Below are positions 33,632 through 44,927 of a DNA stretch of 64,000 bases, piece by piece. Each line of letters starts with the position of its first letter. The first letter of the stretch is position 1. Source of the DNA: Gremmenia infestans (Eukaryota > Ascomycota > Leotiomycetes > Helotiales > Hamatocanthoscyphaceae); assembly GCA_032629725.1 (NCBI GenBank), contig JAFEVB010000010.1:682001-746000 (forward strand), in the 5' to 3' direction. The translations under genes and the position numbers were made by a program. The notes under the pieces are model-generated. The model saw only the letters and a program-made list of their open reading frames with translations, was not told the origin of the DNA and searched no databases.

Positions 33632-35811
33632 ATGAAGGCGCAAGATCGCCTAAGAAATTTGAGAAAGGGCCTCGCCTCGCATCGCGGCTCGGATCGGTTG
33701 AAGCGCGCGTCAACCGTAAAAGCAGAGAACGACGACATCAGACTTTGGAACGCAAAACAAGACGTATCTATGCCACCAAATTCAAGAGGATGGCTTGCAC
33801 TGTTTCGGAAATGGAAGTTGGCTTCTTCCATAGTACTTCCCCGCCGATATGCCACCAAGTCCACTGCCCTCCCTGGCTTGATTGACCCCAGTGCACCTCC
33901 GTTGAAAATTCGCCTCAGACAGTACCAAGAAGAATGCATCCAAGCTGTGCTTTCCCACCTTGAAAAGGGCGATAAGAGGTTAGGGATATCTTTGGCTACT
34001 GGAAGTGGGAAAACTGTGAGAATGCTCTATGGCCTTATGCAGATTGAGCATACTAACAGACACTTAAGGTTATTTTCACCCAACTCATAGACCGTGTAAA
34101 ACCCCATGCCAAGGGCGCTGACCAGACCCTAATTCTCGCACATCGACAAGAACTCGTTGAGCAAGCCGCTCGCCATTGCACCAATGCCTATCCTACGAAA
34201 ACGGTCGAAATCGAGATGTCCTCTATGCATGCGAGTGGATCTGCAGATATAACTGTGGCTAGTATACAGAGTATTACATCTGGGGACCGACTATCAAAGT
34301 TCAACTCGAATCGGTTCAAGCTTGTCCTCGTTGACGAAGCACATCATATCGTAGCCCCCGGATATATGAGGACATTGGAACATTTTGGACTTTCGAAGGC
34401 ACAACCAAGCTCCCCTGCTCTGGTGGGGGTCTCGGCCACTTTATCGCGATTTGATGGACTCAGGCTAGGCGCTGCTATTGATCAGATTGTGTATCATAAG
34501 GACTACATCGATATGATAGGGGAGAAGTGGCTTTCGGACGTTATGTTTACTACAGTTCAGACGAAAGCGGATGTATCCAAGGTTAAGAAGGGTGCTAATG
34601 GCGATTTCAAGGCTGGAGAGCTCTCTGAAGTCGTCAACACGGATGAGATCAATAAGGTCACTGTTCGTAGCTGGCTTGCCAAGACAGAGGGACGAAAGTC
34701 GACGTTAGCTTTTTGTGTTGATCTTGCACATGTGGAAGGACTAACAAATACGTTTCGAGAGCATGGGATAGATGCTCGTTTTATCACTGGTGATACACCG
34801 AAGCCTGAACGGAGCAATCGTTTGGATGCCTTCAAGAAAGGGGAGTTCCCGGTCCTTGTAAATTGCGGCGTCTTTACAGAAGGCACGGATATACCAAATA
34901 TCGATTGTGTATTGCTAGCCCGTCCAACCAAGTCGAGGAACCTTCTCGTTCAGATGATTGGCCGGGGGATGAGATTGCACCCTGGGAAAAAAAACTGTCA
35001 CATCATAGACATGGTGGCAAGTCTCGCGACCGGAGTTATCTCAACGCCTACCCTTTTCGGCCTCGACCCATCCGAAGTTGTGGAAGATGCGACTGTTGAC
35101 GATATGAAAGCGATCCAAGACCGGAAAGAAGCTGAAGAAGCAAGAGAACATAATGCCACTGAAGTCTCGGCCGCGAAACAATCGGGACCAATCACAAATA
35201 CCGTAACCTTCACCGACTATGATTCCGTGTTTGATCTGATCGAAGATACAACCGAAGAGCGCCATATCAGATCAATGTCACCCCACGCATGGGTCTGCAT
35301 TGCCCAAGACCGGTACATCTTAACAAACTCAAACGGTTCATACGTAAAACTAGAACGAAACTTCAAAGAAGAGGCTGGCGACGACCAATTCCTTGTCACA
35401 GAAATAGCTGCTCTCAGCCCCGCAATCTCCAAGTCCCCCTTTTCCAAGCCTCGCAAGATTGCAAAGGCTCTCACATTTGATGATGCGATCCATGCTGCGG
35501 ATACATACGCGGCGAAGAAATACCCCTTCCAGTTCATATCTCGAAATCAGAGGTGGAGGAGCAAACCTGCGACTGAGGGACAACTTCTGTTTCTCAACAA
35601 GCTGAGACTAAAGGGTGATCAGTTGGGTCCTGAGAGTTTGACGAAAGGAAGAGCCGGCGATATGATCACGAAGCTTAAGCATGGTGCTCGTGGTAGGTTT
35701 GCAAGCTTGGAGGCAGATAGGAGGAGGCAGGGGAAGGCAAGGTTGAAAGTGGAACAGGAGCGGGGATTGAGGGATCGGGAAAAGGTTAGCGTTGGGCCTC
35801 TTTTGGATTGA
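33632..35811 (+). CDS. IRC3: Mitochondrial DEAD/DEAH-box helicase, Irc3-like
   Basis: A superfamily-2 helicase of the type that keeps mitochondrial DNA replication forks and recombination intermediates stable in yeast. Exons 33632-34015 and 34069-35811 join in phase (53-nt intron, TACTAAC branch) to 708 aa. The Walker A motif ATGSGKT ends exactly at the splice site (~122-128); then LAHRQELVEQA (motif Ia), VDEAHH (II, DEAH), GVSATLSR (III), FITGDT, VLVNCGVFTEGTDIPN (V) and QMIGRGMRLHPGK (VI). The in-frame ATG at 33770 gives an Arg-rich presequence (MPPNSRGWLALFRKWKLASS) and may be the true start; 33632 is the first ATG. The C-terminal ~200 residues are family-specific. Confidence 0.92.
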
Positions 35812-36568
35812 AGAGCCCGTGGATTTTATCACATGTCTATGGTTGATGCGTGTACTTGCGTTGTTCTGCGATACCCCTGGAGTTTGCATTTACACTCCGT
35901 TTTTGGTCCCAAGGGCGATCAACTCATTACATATACAGATATACTGGTGTTTCCAGGCAGTGCTCGTCATTACAGATGTATCAATAGCAACTTTGCTACT
36001 TGGCCAACAGAGCAATACGATGGATAGCTTTGTTTGTGCAAACTTCCTCGTCCATATCGCATGTTTGAAAAACGGTAGAGTCCTGCAGCATTTGATGTGC
36101 TATATTGCATTGTTGCTCAAGTGAAAATTCATCAATAGTGTCATAGCCCTAAAAAGCTATATGAAGGACTCATCGTTTTAGGAAGGGATCCAGAAATAGG
36201 TAGGTGGCAGAATTTGGTCGTACTATCTTAACGTACCCAGAGTTGGGAAACTGCCGGAGACGGCCCACAGCCGCACCTGCACTCTCTTATTTTTGCAGCA
36301 AACGATAATTGAATATCTCGAGTTTTGGAATAACGTTTTATATCATTAATCAAAATCGGAAAAGTCACATCCTTGGACGGCAAGAACGATATGAAGTTGT
36401 CGCCCACCGTTGAGGGCAAGAACAGGCTGTGCGTCCGTCTCTTCGCTTATAAGTAAGGTAAGTGCCATGCTTTACTTGTATGCCAGACTACTTACCTACC
36501 TATTCGACCTATTCACTTTCTATCTTAACGCGGCTTGACCTGCCATCTTGCCAACCTACAGTGAATCA
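35812..36568. other. Intergenic region
   Basis: No gene is supported. The frame at 35792-36124 overlaps the IRC3 stop and has no motif. CCTACAG at about 36555-36561 could be a 3' splice site of a 5'-UTR intron of the next gene. Confidence 0.4.
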
Positions 36569-38040
36569 ATGCAGTTGAGCCATGACAAGATGGCATCGCG
36601 TGCCCCATCCCACTGGTCATCTTTCGAAGAGGTGTTCTCTGAGGACGAGACAGAAGACAAGGACCACAGCCCGACAACACCACCACTACCTGCCACCTCC
36701 CAGAAGAAGACTGCTCCTGTGAGAAAGCCGCCCCGAAGCAGTCGACAGCCAACCTCCACCCACTATTATCCAGAATTCAAAGCCGTCACAAAGGAAGAAA
36801 ACATACTCCGCGGTGGTTTCGGTCCGCCTCCAAAGCCTGACCATTCATCTTTCAGATGCTACCCTCCCCCTTCGAATGCAGCCTACAGCGTTGATACCCA
36901 CTTTCGCGTCCCGAGACTGCATTGTGAGAGAATCGAACGAGAAGTGGATGGGCAGGTAGGGCTCGGCATTGACGGTGTAAATCTCGATTTCCAATCCCAA
37001 GTCGACGCCAAAGTCGAGAATCATATCAAATCAAGAGTCGAGGCAATGGCCGAGGACGGTAGCGAAGGAGCAGCTCCCGAATCATTCGGCCAAAAAACCA
37101 AAGGCCAAATGATGGCTGACAAGATGAATTTCGAACGCCCAGCATGGGTCAGTGCCACTCCTGGAGTCAGTGGCACCATACTTCCGCCCGACGAGCAGAA
37201 GAGGGACTTTATTGAGATGATTGATCAGAACGGGAATGAACGGAGCAATCTTGAGCTCTGCTACAAATGCTACAAACGACATATTATCCCTGGTTCACCT
37301 CTTACACTTGGCGACCGCGATAAATGCTACTCTTCCCTGCCCGACTGGTGGCCGAGAGACATGGGTAAAAACCCTTGGGACAAGTATGTCACCTTCTTGA
37401 ATGATATTGTTGGGCTACAAGATACCTTGAAGGGATATGGTCGCCAAAAGGATCCAGGTAAGTTAAATAACTATCGAGTTTCTGTAAAGTCTCTGCCTTG
37501 AGAATGCATTGCTAATCCATTGATTCTACAGCAAAGCCTCAATGGAATCTACATTTCCACGACAAGAAGCGCGGTTGGACGACACAGCACGCACGCAGAC
37601 ATGGTGGATGGTGGAAGTGTCGTACTGGACCAGAGGCTCCCGAGTTAGAGCAGAAATGCGAGCATTGTCACAAAGCAAAGACTCAGGCCGAGATAGATGC
37701 TGCATATGAGGCAATCCCCGCTGCAATTGAGTTGAGGAACCACTACGATTTCATTGACAGGCTGTTCGCGGAGCAAGGAATGAAAGACAAAGAAGCTGCA
37801 TTAGCAATGCTAAAGTCACAAGGTATCCCACAACACCTCGGAAAGCCTACGGATGATGCGGAGAGGGTTCGACTTATGGATGCGAGAGGTAACTGTGGTC
37901 CATCAAAAAGTCGGGCAGGTATTCTCCTCGGTATGGGCGAGTCTTCTACGTCCCCTTTGAAGTTGTGGCATGCAGATGACAAGTCGTCTATTTCTGCTCC
38001 TTTTTCCGCGCCCACTTCCTCCACTTCATCGTGGCGATAG
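36569..38040 (+). CDS. Fungal protein with two CxxC pairs, unknown function
   Basis: Exons 36569-37457 and 37532-38040 (74-nt intron) encode 465 aa, or 458 aa if the better-context ATG at 36590 (AAGATGG) is used. The first ~90 residues are Ser/Pro/acidic. There are two short Cys pairs, CYKCYKRH just before the intron-proximal block and CEHCHKAK in exon 2, separated by conserved aromatic-rich sequence (LPDWWPRDMGKNPWDKY, and RHGGWWKC). The spacing could hold one zinc ion between two pairs. I do not recognise the family. The C-terminus is low complexity (SSTSSWR). No neighbour suggests a role. Confidence 0.75.
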
Positions 38041-38700
38041 GAGATGGTAGTGTCAAACAAGACTCTAGTATTTAATTATGGCGTTACCTTGCATGATACC
38101 CAACCCCGTGGCGATATATTCTTTTCGGCGTTCGCTACAGACTTGACTTTGCGTGCAAAGCAGACTTTGTATTGGTAGCTACATAGAAGAAGATATTGAT
38201 CTCGAGTATTTGCCGTTTGCAACGTGTCTCGAGTTTCAAAAGGCAGCTGGGCATGGCTTGTTGGCGGCACTGTGAGCTGTCTGGTGTCCAAGCATTTTTT
38301 AGAGCCGCTTCAATCTTCCAACAACTGCCCCCTCCCCTCTGCCATAATCAGTAGCTCCAACCAAATAACTAATACTCCCACTTTGCAAATTCAAGCCTGT
38401 TTCTTTGCATTTTCTTTTTGGTACGAGGTTGAAGTGTTCAGCCCGCGTCCCCCAGTCGGTCCTTCCCTTTTTCTCGTAATTGCTTACTTCCGTATACGAG
38501 TGTACCTTCTTCATAGTTCTTTCCTTCATTTATGAGTGCGCCATATAAGTGCCACCATCAGATCTTTCTCGTCGCAGAATTCTTCCTCCTTTATTGACAA
38601 AACACTTCACAAGCATAAACGCATAATTTGTGCCACAACCAGTCACACTGCTGCTGTCTGTGATCAAGCTCTCGTATCTTATCAAGACGAATTTGCAGAC
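38041..38700. other. Intergenic region
   Basis: Between two plus-strand genes. An open frame continues upstream of 38701 but without an ATG, and overlapping minus frames are chance. Nothing else is visible. Confidence 0.4.
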
Positions 38701-39799
38701 ATGCCTCGTCAATCCAAGAGGAAAGTCAAGCCCGTCCTCACGGACGACTTCGACAACAATCCCCAAGGACAATCTGAAAATGACCTCGCCGGAAATCCCG
38801 TTTCTGAAACAACATCCTCCAATATGAAGTTCGAATCTGAAGATGTTCCCGATACCTTTGTCCTCATACCCGACTCTACCAGCCCTCGACGCTGGGCCTT
38901 TCCGGCCATGCTGTTTGAAGACGAAGAGACGGAACAAAGTCATCACCACTCCTGGGGAAGCAAAAACGTTGTTCAGAAGCTCAAAGAATATGTCGGAAAA
39001 TCCGATCGTCGGTCCGAAGACTACTTTCTCGCGCGTGCGGCAAATACTGACGAATCCGAGGCCGTAATTGAATGTCTGAAGAAGCTTGCTGCGGATGAGA
39101 AACAAAAGCAAGGAAATTTGAAGATCGCCGCAGACGTCGCAATGCGATATAAGGAGCTTGATATATATCGACACAGGATGGAGACACTCTTCGTACACCT
39201 CCAGGCTTCTGTCGAAACTGCTGGATTGAACAGGAATGTCGCATCTCTGTGGATGATTCTTAAGATCTGGCTCGCTCGGAAGGCGATTGCACCTCCGGCT
39301 ACGGCTGCTACAACCACCAAAGCTCTGAACTTCCTCGACATCTTTCCCAACAAACAATCTGCACTCGGCGATGTCAAAGCTTGGATCAGCTTATACCTCA
39401 CTAAGCTTAACTCTGAACCTGCTCAATACGGTGTTTGGATGGAAAACGTGAGTTGGAGTGGATATCATATCCGGACGCTGTCTCAAGTCGAATTGAGGAG
39501 TCACTTGTCAAGCTGGGGATGTGGAGCATTGGAGAATGAGCTACTGTCAAAAGAAATAATTTATGCAAGACGTGTAAGTAGATGTTAATTCGAACTAGAG
39601 AAAGTGCCCAGCTGATGAATTTAAACAGATGATGCGAACAAGAGAGAGAGGATTCTTACTTGGGTTCGTATGGGGCCTAATTGATGGTGAACAGGATGAC
39701 GTTCAGCTGGCTTGGAAAGTCTCCAAGACTATGGTTCACCTCATCCATTTGAATATGATGTTTTACATTATGTGGAAGATGTGGCATAATTGGTATTAG
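38701..39799 (+). CDS. Unrecognised fungal protein, 347 aa
   Basis: ATG at 38701 begins MPRQSKRKVKPVLTDDFDNN. Exons 38701-39573 and 39629-39799 join in phase, with a clean GTAAGTA donor, GCTGATG branch and TTTAAACAG acceptor (55 nt). The N-terminus is basic then acidic and disordered; from ~residue 95 the sequence looks helical and alpha-rich (VVQKLKEYVGKSDRR, EAVIECLKKLAADEK). The Trp-rich end is MMFYIMWKMWHNWY. It has no membrane segment or motif that I recognise. The splice structure and conserved-looking amphipathic helices make it a likely real gene. Confidence 0.7.
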
Positions 39800-40529
39800 C
39801 TCTGATCTCAGGATCGTGGCGTACACTGAGGCGTATTGTAATCAGACCCGAACATTTTATAATGAACATCAACAAGGGTTGAGTTTGGCACTTGCATTGC
39901 AATTATAGATTTGAAGGAGTCAAAAGAGTTAGTTCTACAATGATGGAATAGAACACACCACATATTCGTCTATTGAAAGGCGGTGACTTGAAGGTTCCAG
40001 CACGGTCAAGTCTTAATAGGCCTTCTCAAGGCCGTAGAACAGCGCTATGTCATAAAATCGAGTGATACACAAAGTATACAATGTATAACGTTAAGCATGC
40101 ACAAGTTTAGATAATGGTGATCTATGCTAGCCTCTCTAGACATCGGATTCCTGTCGAGATTTTACTTTTCTTGTTTCCATGACCATCGTCCTGCCGCGTG
40201 CTAATATGTTGTTAATTAGGCATAGCATATATTTTGAGCCTCGCCCTAGCTATGCGTCTTCTTTGAGCAATCACATGTAATCTTATGTTGCGAGATCACG
40301 TGGTCGGGTAAAATAGGGGAGTTGTTCTTTTTTCCCCCCAAGGTAGACAGGAAAAGTGACACCGTGACTTCAGGTTGAAAGTTTGCAATCGGTGGTCGGT
40401 TTTTTAATTTAGTACGAGGTAGGTGAAGGCAGGTATATGGTATTCGACTAAGCAAGATGCCCAACTCCACTTGAGTCCTTTATAAACGCCGTCGCCAAAT
40501 GCCCATGAAATAGAAAATACAGTTCGTAC
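39800..40529. other. Intergenic region between converging genes
   Basis: 3' flanks of the 347-aa protein gene (plus) and KRR1 (minus). No gene is supported. Confidence 0.4.
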
Positions 40530-41614
40530 TTAATCTTCCTCAACAATGACCTCTTTTCTCTTCTTCTTCTTCTCTTTCTTGACATCCTTCTCCCCCCCAT
40601 CTTCTCTATCTCGCTTCCTCTTCTTTTTCTCCTTCTTCTCCTCCTTGGGCGCCACAAACTCTTTTTCTCTTTCCTTCTCCCTCTCTACCTTCTTGTCTCG
40701 CTGCTTCTCTAGTCGTTCCTCCTTCCCAGCGCGTTCCTTCGCTTGCTTCGACAGCCAGTACTCGCCACTCTCAATCTGCAGATCCACCTTGCTCTTCTCC
40801 TGCGCCGGCGGGAACGGCGTATACGTCTTCTTACTCTTATCGGTAACTTTAAGCGGCACGCGACGCTTACTTAGATTGCGATTCTTGAAATGCGGTAGAA
40901 AGCGATCCCAGCTCTCGCCCGCCAGTTCCGGATCTTTCGCCAGCTCGCGTTTTATCATGAGCTCCTTGATATGGTAGATGGGATGGATATTCGCCATGCA
41001 GTCTTCGATAATACGCCGCACCTCCTTGAGCCCTTTGTACGGCCCCATTGCCGCTACCGTGTTTCCCTGCACCAGCAAATAACATTCTGTAAGAAGTTCC
41101 AACGCCTTGAGCGTACTGCCCTGTGGACCGAGGATTCGTTGGCGGCGCTTCACGAAACGCTCTTTATTGCGCACCAGATTGCGGATCTTGATAATGTCGC
41201 AGGCTACGCCGTCGTCGAGGATCTTGACTGCTTGGGGTGCGGGCACGCTGCGGGCGAGTAGCTTGATCAGGTCGCGCGCGTTGAGGATGGAGGCTGGGTC
41301 GAAGGTTTTGCGGGTCGTTTTCACGGTCATGGAACCTTCGACGAGATCGAGCGTGCATGCAATGCCGAATTTCTCCAGGGAGCGCGTTATGAGGGGCCAG
41401 GCTTCACGGAGGTACACTTCGCGGTATTTGGGGAAGAGAGTTGCGAAGGAGGATTCTTCTGTGAAGGTTCCGCCTGCGTTGTCGGTAGGTGTGAATGGGT
41501 CGATCTGGGAATTGTTAGTTTTGTTTTGGTTTGGGGGCTGCGATTATAGCTTACCTTCCACTTGTCTATATCATCTGTATCCCAGGGTTTCTCTTTTTTG
41601 TGCGTGGAAGGCAT
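40530..41614 (-). CDS. KRR1: Krr1, small-subunit processome assembly factor
   Basis: A nucleolar KH-domain protein needed for 18S rRNA processing and 40S assembly. Exons 41614-41555 and 41504-40530 give 344 aa; the 50-nt intron joins DTDDIDKWK to IDPFTPTDNAGG, which is the family's conserved start. The body contains FPKYREVYLREAWPLI, MTVKTTRKTFDPA, VPAPQAVKILDDGVACDIIKI and RILGPQGSTLKALELLTECY, all Krr1 hallmarks with a degenerate first and a canonical second KH fold. The tail is Lys/Glu-rich (KEEKKEKKKRKRDRE), as in nucleolar proteins. TCACGTGC lies about 135 bp upstream of the start. Confidence 0.97.
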
Positions 41615-42999
41615 CTTGGCTTTTGGTGGTGGGGTAGTTTGTAGGTGAGCTTCACGGTTAAAAAAAAGTCTGGAGCTGAAGATTTAATTGCAAAGGGTCG
41701 CCGTAGCTCCGCGCTAGTTGTTGCGGCAGCCAAATAAGAACTGCCATGGGTCACGTGCTTATTCCACCATTTTCGTCTGTGTACGACTAACTATCATGAG
41801 ACCCATAATCTCTCTCAAGAAGACTAATGATCCCTAGCTTTAAGTCGAGGTCTCTTCGTAGCAATTGTACTGTTGCGAGCACGTGGCATTGACTGTTTCT
41901 AGACTGACCGTAAGATTAGTTTTGAACTCAGGGGTAAAGGCCAGCCACAAACAGTCTTGAGGCGTCACGATGTCGTACTGTAAGATTTTATCAGCCCTGC
42001 TATTTTAGCGTCTCGGATTAGGTTGTTTATCACTTCCTACTCTGTAAGGTAATTTACTGTATCGCGGACTGCCGATTGATCCACAGGCATTCCCAGGACC
42101 CTAGCGCGGATCATCTGTTATCAGCATCAGATTTGATAAACGGTTTTATGAAAGAAACCAGATGCACAAGATCATGAGGGTTGACTTTGGCATGAGGTTT
42201 TCGATCCTTCGGCATCTGAAGAACTTAGCTGAATGTTATATATAAGAGCGAAAGACATAGCTCAAATACTAGGTAGGATGTGATTAGGTATGTTACCCTC
42301 CCCTGTCTATGGAGAGACATAAATTCTTATTGATCGCTTCACAATCCGGGGGAAGATGAATAAGAGACAAAAACCAAAAGCCACAACCACGACGCAAGCC
42401 GCTCAGTTCTATGAATCTTAATCTCATTGCATTTACATTTGCATTCTTGATAATGGTCCATTCCATTGGGCGAATTGTGCATTTGTTGTACCTTGCGTCA
42501 AAAGAACCCCTAAAATAGATCTGCATATCGGGGTAGCGCGAGGATAACGGTTAAGGGGGATGGGATGGATAGCTAGGGAGGGCTGTCAGCAAAGCAAGTC
42601 TTTTTCCAACCCAAACCAAACCAAACACCACCCAGCTCAGCATCTTCATCTTTTTCCACCCTCATGGCTATCTAGACAATACACTCGCTATTTCTTGTAC
42701 ACCAGATCGGTTCGGATCCATTGAGTCACTCGTTTGAACAGTTCAAGCTTTGCCTTTTGTTGCTTTTTTCTTCACGTTCGATAGATAATACGGCCCGTCC
42801 TCGAGTCAACAATAATACAACACCCACGATTCTCTTCACCTTCCTACCTAATAATCTACCTCGCTATACATCTTCGAACGTACATAATTTTCGACTTTCC
42901 TTCATATCCAAACGCGTTTTTCCACGGATACGAATTGTTTAATACCCCTACTCGCCCCCTTCGACCGCAGACACGGCTTCTACACTCGCGCCCTACAGC
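41615..42999. other. Intergenic; promoter and 5' UTR of the GATA factor gene
   Basis: No gene is supported; the frame at 42293-42526 is chance. From about 42590 onward the plus strand is CT-rich, as in long 5' leaders of fungal regulators. GATAGATAA at 42780-42788 holds two GATA-factor cores about 220 bp upstream of the start codon at 43000. Confidence 0.5.
42780..42788 (+). promoter_or_regulatory. Tandem GATA sites upstream of the GATA-factor gene
   Basis: Two overlapping GATA cores in GATAGATAA. GATA factors of nitrogen regulation often bind paired sites; autoregulation or AreA control of this gene is possible but not shown. Confidence 0.35.
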
Positions 43000-44927
43000 A
43001 TGGCCTCGGCCGTCGACCATCTACACTCGGCTCGAGAGCAGAACCGCGATATACCTTCATTCAAGTTTGGGCACGCGGATGATGGGCGTCACTCGCTGCC
43101 TGCCTTGGAGCCAATCTCTCGCCCTTCCTCAACCTCTACCCAGAGCTCTCTCCACCACAGTGCCTCCTTGCCCCAACTACCCGGCATGTCGGCACTTGTG
43201 TCGGTCGCGTCCAATTCACCACAAATGAGGTACGTTTAAAGATGAGGGTTTATGGGGTCTTGATTGGGGAGGTGGTAGAGATGTATACATCGGTTTCGAG
43301 GTCCTGCATGGCGAAAGGGGTATTTCTTCGTATCTTGAATCCTCCCATCCTCGCAACTTCAAGATGGAATAAATACCTTGGGGGCCTTTCTCGCAACGCA
43401 AAAATCCCTATCCGAGTATGATAGTAGACCTCGGGATTCTTGTTCTCGTCATGTCGGGCCGGACATAAATATACTGTTACAGGATGACAAGACTGAAGGC
43501 GAGCTAACATTTGAACGAATAGGCCTTTCAATGTACCACCACCACCAACAATGCCATATTCGACTTCTTCACCCTCAGCGACGAGTGGAGGCGGACAGAA
43601 CAACTCACTTGTAAGTTTCTATATATCTATGTTTATACTTGCATCATTTCCTCTATTCTCCTATATTATTTACACCTATTTCTGTCATCCCTTTATTTCA
43701 TCTCTTGTTCACAATCTACCCCTGTGTGCGCTACTCCCATCCTTAGCTTTGTACCTATGTATTCAATCTTATCTTTATCTTGCCAAGGGTTGCGGCAGCC
43801 GCGACCAACCGGATTGTCGGACGCAGCCCGAGGTCATCAAGCGATGCGATGTGCGCTCCTGCACTCTTGAAATTTTCAAACCTCCCTGATAACGATAAAG
43901 CCCACAATCTCCAATCTCTCCACAACACCCATCAACACCCACCACCACCCAAAAAAAATGCAGACCACCGCCCAGATGATGGCTAACAATGATCGTGAAA
44001 CCCAACAGCCCACCTGCCAGAATTGCACCACCTCAACCACGCCGCTCTGGCGGCGTGACGAAATCGGTTCTGTTTTGTGTAATGCCTGTGGCCTCTTCCT
44101 CAAACTGCACGGTCGTCCAAGACCGATAAGCCTGAAGACAGATGTTATTAAGAGTCGCAACCGCGTTAAAAGTAGTTCTGGCGCAGGACAAGCTACGAAG
44201 AAGAAGGTCAGTCTCTGTCCTGCCAATTTATCGTTTGTCAATTACTGACGCGCCGTGGTCGCAGCTCTTCGACAACAATGGGATATCTTTCGAACCCGCG
44301 CGATCGCAGGCTGGCACTCCTCCTGGCCATCGTCGCACGTCTCAAAAATCTGCGAATGGTCACTCTGATGGCTCGAATTCCCCTATTTCGAGAACTGCGA
44401 CCCCATCGATGTATCCAAATCACCTCGCGACCTTCAACGCCCACAACGGCCACAGCATCGAAGACCCCTACAACAATCATCAATCACCCTCCCTTCCTCC
44501 CATGCACATCCGCCAGCCATCACCAGGTCGCTCTGCATCGCCATTAAATGGTGGACAACTTGAGCCGCCTCAGACACATGAGCAACTTATCGCGTCGAAC
44601 GCCGCACTCAAGACTAGGGTTAGCGAGCTGGAGGTCATCAATGGGTTTTTCGAGGGTCGAGTCACTCAGCTCGAGCAGGATGAAGCGAATGCTAGGAGAG
44701 GCGAAGAGATGCGCCGCGAGGGTGAATTCGGCGCGTTGCAGCGACTCGAGGAGTCACAACGACGCGAGAACCAGCTCAAACGTCGTCTCGACGATGTAGA
44801 GCGCGAATTGAACGAACGAACTCGGGAGCTCAATGACCTACGCGAGGGAGGACCACCTGCAAAGAAGATGCGTGTCGCGGATATGGTTGGTGATAGCGAG
44901 TCGTCTACTCCTCAATCCGTTACCTAG
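43000..44927 (+). CDS. areB: GATA-type zinc-finger regulator of AreB/ASD-4 type, with C-terminal coiled coil
   Basis: A transcription factor that in other ascomycetes opposes AreA in nitrogen control or acts in sexual development. The certain part is exons 43958-44206 and 44265-44927 (58-nt intron), 303 aa from the ATG at 43958. The zinc finger is C-x2-C-x17-C-x2-C (CQNCTTSTTPLWRR... CNACGLFLKLHGRPRP), followed by the basic tail LKTDVIKSRNRVK. The C-terminus has a leucine-zipper-like coiled coil (ALKTRVSELEVINGFFEGR onward), typical of AreB and absent from AreA. Upstream exons 43000-43229 and 43523-43610 have good GT-AG junctions and encode MASAVDHLHSAREQNRDIPS; how they join across 43611-43957 is uncertain, since two frames are open near 43790-43889. 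The gene may have long and short isoforms. Confidence 0.85.
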
